The notes under the pieces: model-generated
Told to the model about the DNA's origin: nothing
Databases searched by the model: none
Seen by the model: only the letters and a program-made list of their open reading frames with translations
In this document: piece by piece, positions 62,651 through 64,000 of the stretch
Layout of the letters: the number at the start of each line of letters is the position of its first letter
Numbering within the stretch: position 1 is the stretch's first letter
DNA from: Anoplolepis gracilipes
Taxonomy: Eukaryota; Arthropoda; Insecta; Hymenoptera; Formicidae
Direction: 5' to 3'
Length of the DNA: 64,000 bases
Assembly: GCF_047496725.1 (NCBI RefSeq)
Contig: NC_132979.1
Span: forward strand, 8,014,501 to 8,078,500
Program-made: the position numbers and the translations under genes

Positions 62651-63290
62651 TATTATATATTTAAGACGATCGTATTTATTCACCAGTGTTATTAAAAAAG
62701 GAAATAAACTATTTTTAGTGTATTATTTTTTTATAATTCAAAAATTATCTTAATCTAATTATAGTTTTAATTAAAAATTATCTCTTAAGAGTTATCAGAT
62801 TTAATATGTATGTAATATGTAAAAGATGATAAATGAAGTTATAAAAATACATAAGGTACGAATACGATTCAGGAATAAAAATGAAAAATTGAGAGATGAA
62901 TTATTTATAAAGGTATTTTTTTTTTTTTTTTTCTAATTATCTCCGAGTGTTTAGGATTTTTCGGGCTGCCTTTAGCCTTTCAAAATATCTGAATCCACGA
63001 GGCAGACGATAGATTGTCATATGGACTTCGGACATCGGAATGTGGAAAAGTTCGTACCCTGAATCAGGATCATCGAATTGGCGCCGGACATGTTTCGCAC
63101 GAAATGCAATCTCTCCAGGGATTTTCCTCAAGGCCTGGCGACATTCGACGAAGATAAAGCACCGGAAGGAACGATAAAAGAGCTATCGCTCGCGTGTCCG
63201 GAAACTGTGTTCCTGCCCTCGGCTACAAAAACTATAGCCCCGAATGGAAGGATGAGTCTTAGCTCCATTCATGTACTCGCCGCGCTTAAT
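62647..63290. other. Unassigned region with a GC-richer patch
   Basis: AT-rich to about 62935. From 62937 to 63300 base composition is more coding-like, with overlapping frames on both strands: minus 62937-63131, ending RYFERLKAARKILNTRR, and plus 63078-63299. I recognise neither. It could be a decayed gene fragment or a regulatory patch. Confidence 0.3.
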
Positions 63291-63294
63291 GGTG

Positions 63295-63300
63295 TATAAA
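63295..63300 (+). promoter_or_regulatory. Candidate TATA box
   Basis: TATAAA 132 bases upstream of the signal-peptide ATG at 63432. Suitable for a start of transcription around 63325. Confidence 0.35.
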
Positions 63301-63431
63301 TCTGATTTTCTTTGCCGTGGGAATTTTCATTTGATCGTATCGCGATCGATTGAAGCATTGTAAAGGCATCTTGTGTCAGTTTAACAGGCGAATTTCGCAC
63401 ATGTGTATGTGAGTCTCGTGCCCACGTCGAG

Positions 63432-63507
63432 ATGAAGTGTCCTTCGGTGATCTTGTTGCTGTTTGTTTTTTTCGGCCAATGCATTGTTTGCTCTTGGCAG
63501 GTGCAGA
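63432..63507 (+). CDS. Probable secreted-peptide exon (signal peptide)
   Basis: The ATG opens MKCPSVILLLFVFFGQCIVC followed by SWQVQ. This is a classical signal peptide: a positive residue, a strongly hydrophobic core (VILLLFVFF), then small/polar residues with possible cleavage near VCS. At 63508 a donor-like GTAAGC follows, so this may be the first coding exon of a secreted protein whose next exon is beyond the window or unrecognised. If unspliced, the frame ends after 29 codons (TAA at 63519-63521) and AATAAA at 63526 could end the transcript. If spliced to an ACAG at 63601-63604, a 32-residue product results. A TATA box lies upstream. The mature peptide is unknown; I do not assign a family. 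Confidence 0.45.
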
Positions 63508-64000
63508 GTAAGCAGAAATAATGAAAATAAAGTATATTATACGCGTTTAAAAAAAATGAGGTCAAACGGAGTAAAATAACTCGGAATAATAGAGCAACGT
63601 ACAGTGAGTGTAACATGCCATGTGTGATGCTCGTGTCTAATAAAATAAAATTCTAATAAAATTAATAATAAAGTGTCATTTTAAGATGGTTACTGAGACA
63701 AATAAATATGAAAAAAAATTGATAAATTTTATCACAAAAAAATATCGTTACGCAGTTGATTATCGTGTTCGCGTGCGCTATCGCATTTAAACTTGCGATG
63801 CAAGATGATGAGAATAATTAATTTAAAACACATAAACACATGCGTTAGATAATGCACGTGTGATTGATACATAATTACATAAACTAATTATACTAATTTA
63901 ATATTAATTGAAAATTATTACGCAATTATTCGATATATTTGTGGAGTTCATATAACTGATTGTGAGACAAAGATAGATCAACACATTTATTCCAGTATTA
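63508..64000. other. Right end of the window, no clear gene
   Basis: AT-rich. Contains several AATAAA motifs (63526 and about 63635-63670) that could end a short transcript starting near 63325. Nothing else seen. Confidence 0.5.

Overview
The window is nuclear DNA from an insect. The genes are split by GT-AG introns of 67 bp to about 19 kb. Intergenic and intronic DNA is very AT-rich with many GA, TA and CA microsatellites, and the proteins match animal families closely along their whole lengths. A hymenopteran, probably an ant, is my best guess from the AT-rich introns, the CAGGGTGT...ACACCCTG elements and the TTA-flanked MITEs. That taxonomic call is inference.

Five protein genes can be reconstructed exon by exon. 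From left to right they are: eIF3d (+, 9908-12297, 3 exons, 561 aa); a PLP-dependent threonine aldolase (-, 13110-15496, last 3 exons, N-terminus not found); non-muscle myosin II heavy chain zip (+, 17987-53808, 8 coding exons, 1963 aa), which takes up more than half the window; the ankyrin-repeat proteasome chaperone PSMD10/gankyrin (-, 54384-57141, 4 exons, 230 aa); and PARP1 (-, 58007-61829, 5 exons, 981 aa with all domains intact). A tRNA-Thr(CGU) lies at 62423-62494. A short signal-peptide exon or microprotein gene is likely at 63432.

Layout: 1-4765 is one large inverted repeat with 1.25-kb arms. 4766-9700 is AT-rich DNA with several MITEs and two long palindromes. eIF3d and threonine aldolase are convergent. 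Threonine aldolase and zip are divergent across a 2.5-kb spacer that holds MITEs and the GC-rich zip leader. zip intron 1 (19 kb) carries five same-orientation copies of one repeat family and a 288-bp tandem array; intron 3 carries a sixth copy, and intron 7 a 576-bp hairpin element. zip and PSMD10 are convergent, with poly(A) signals about 100 bp apart. PSMD10 and PARP1 are in tandem on the minus strand.

The genes are unrelated housekeeping genes (translation, glycine/threonine metabolism, actomyosin contraction, proteasome assembly, DNA-damage response) and do not form a pathway. I found no convincing new multi-gene system. The most unusual material is the layered foldback DNA, the repeat families inside zip introns and the tiny secreted-peptide candidate near the right end.
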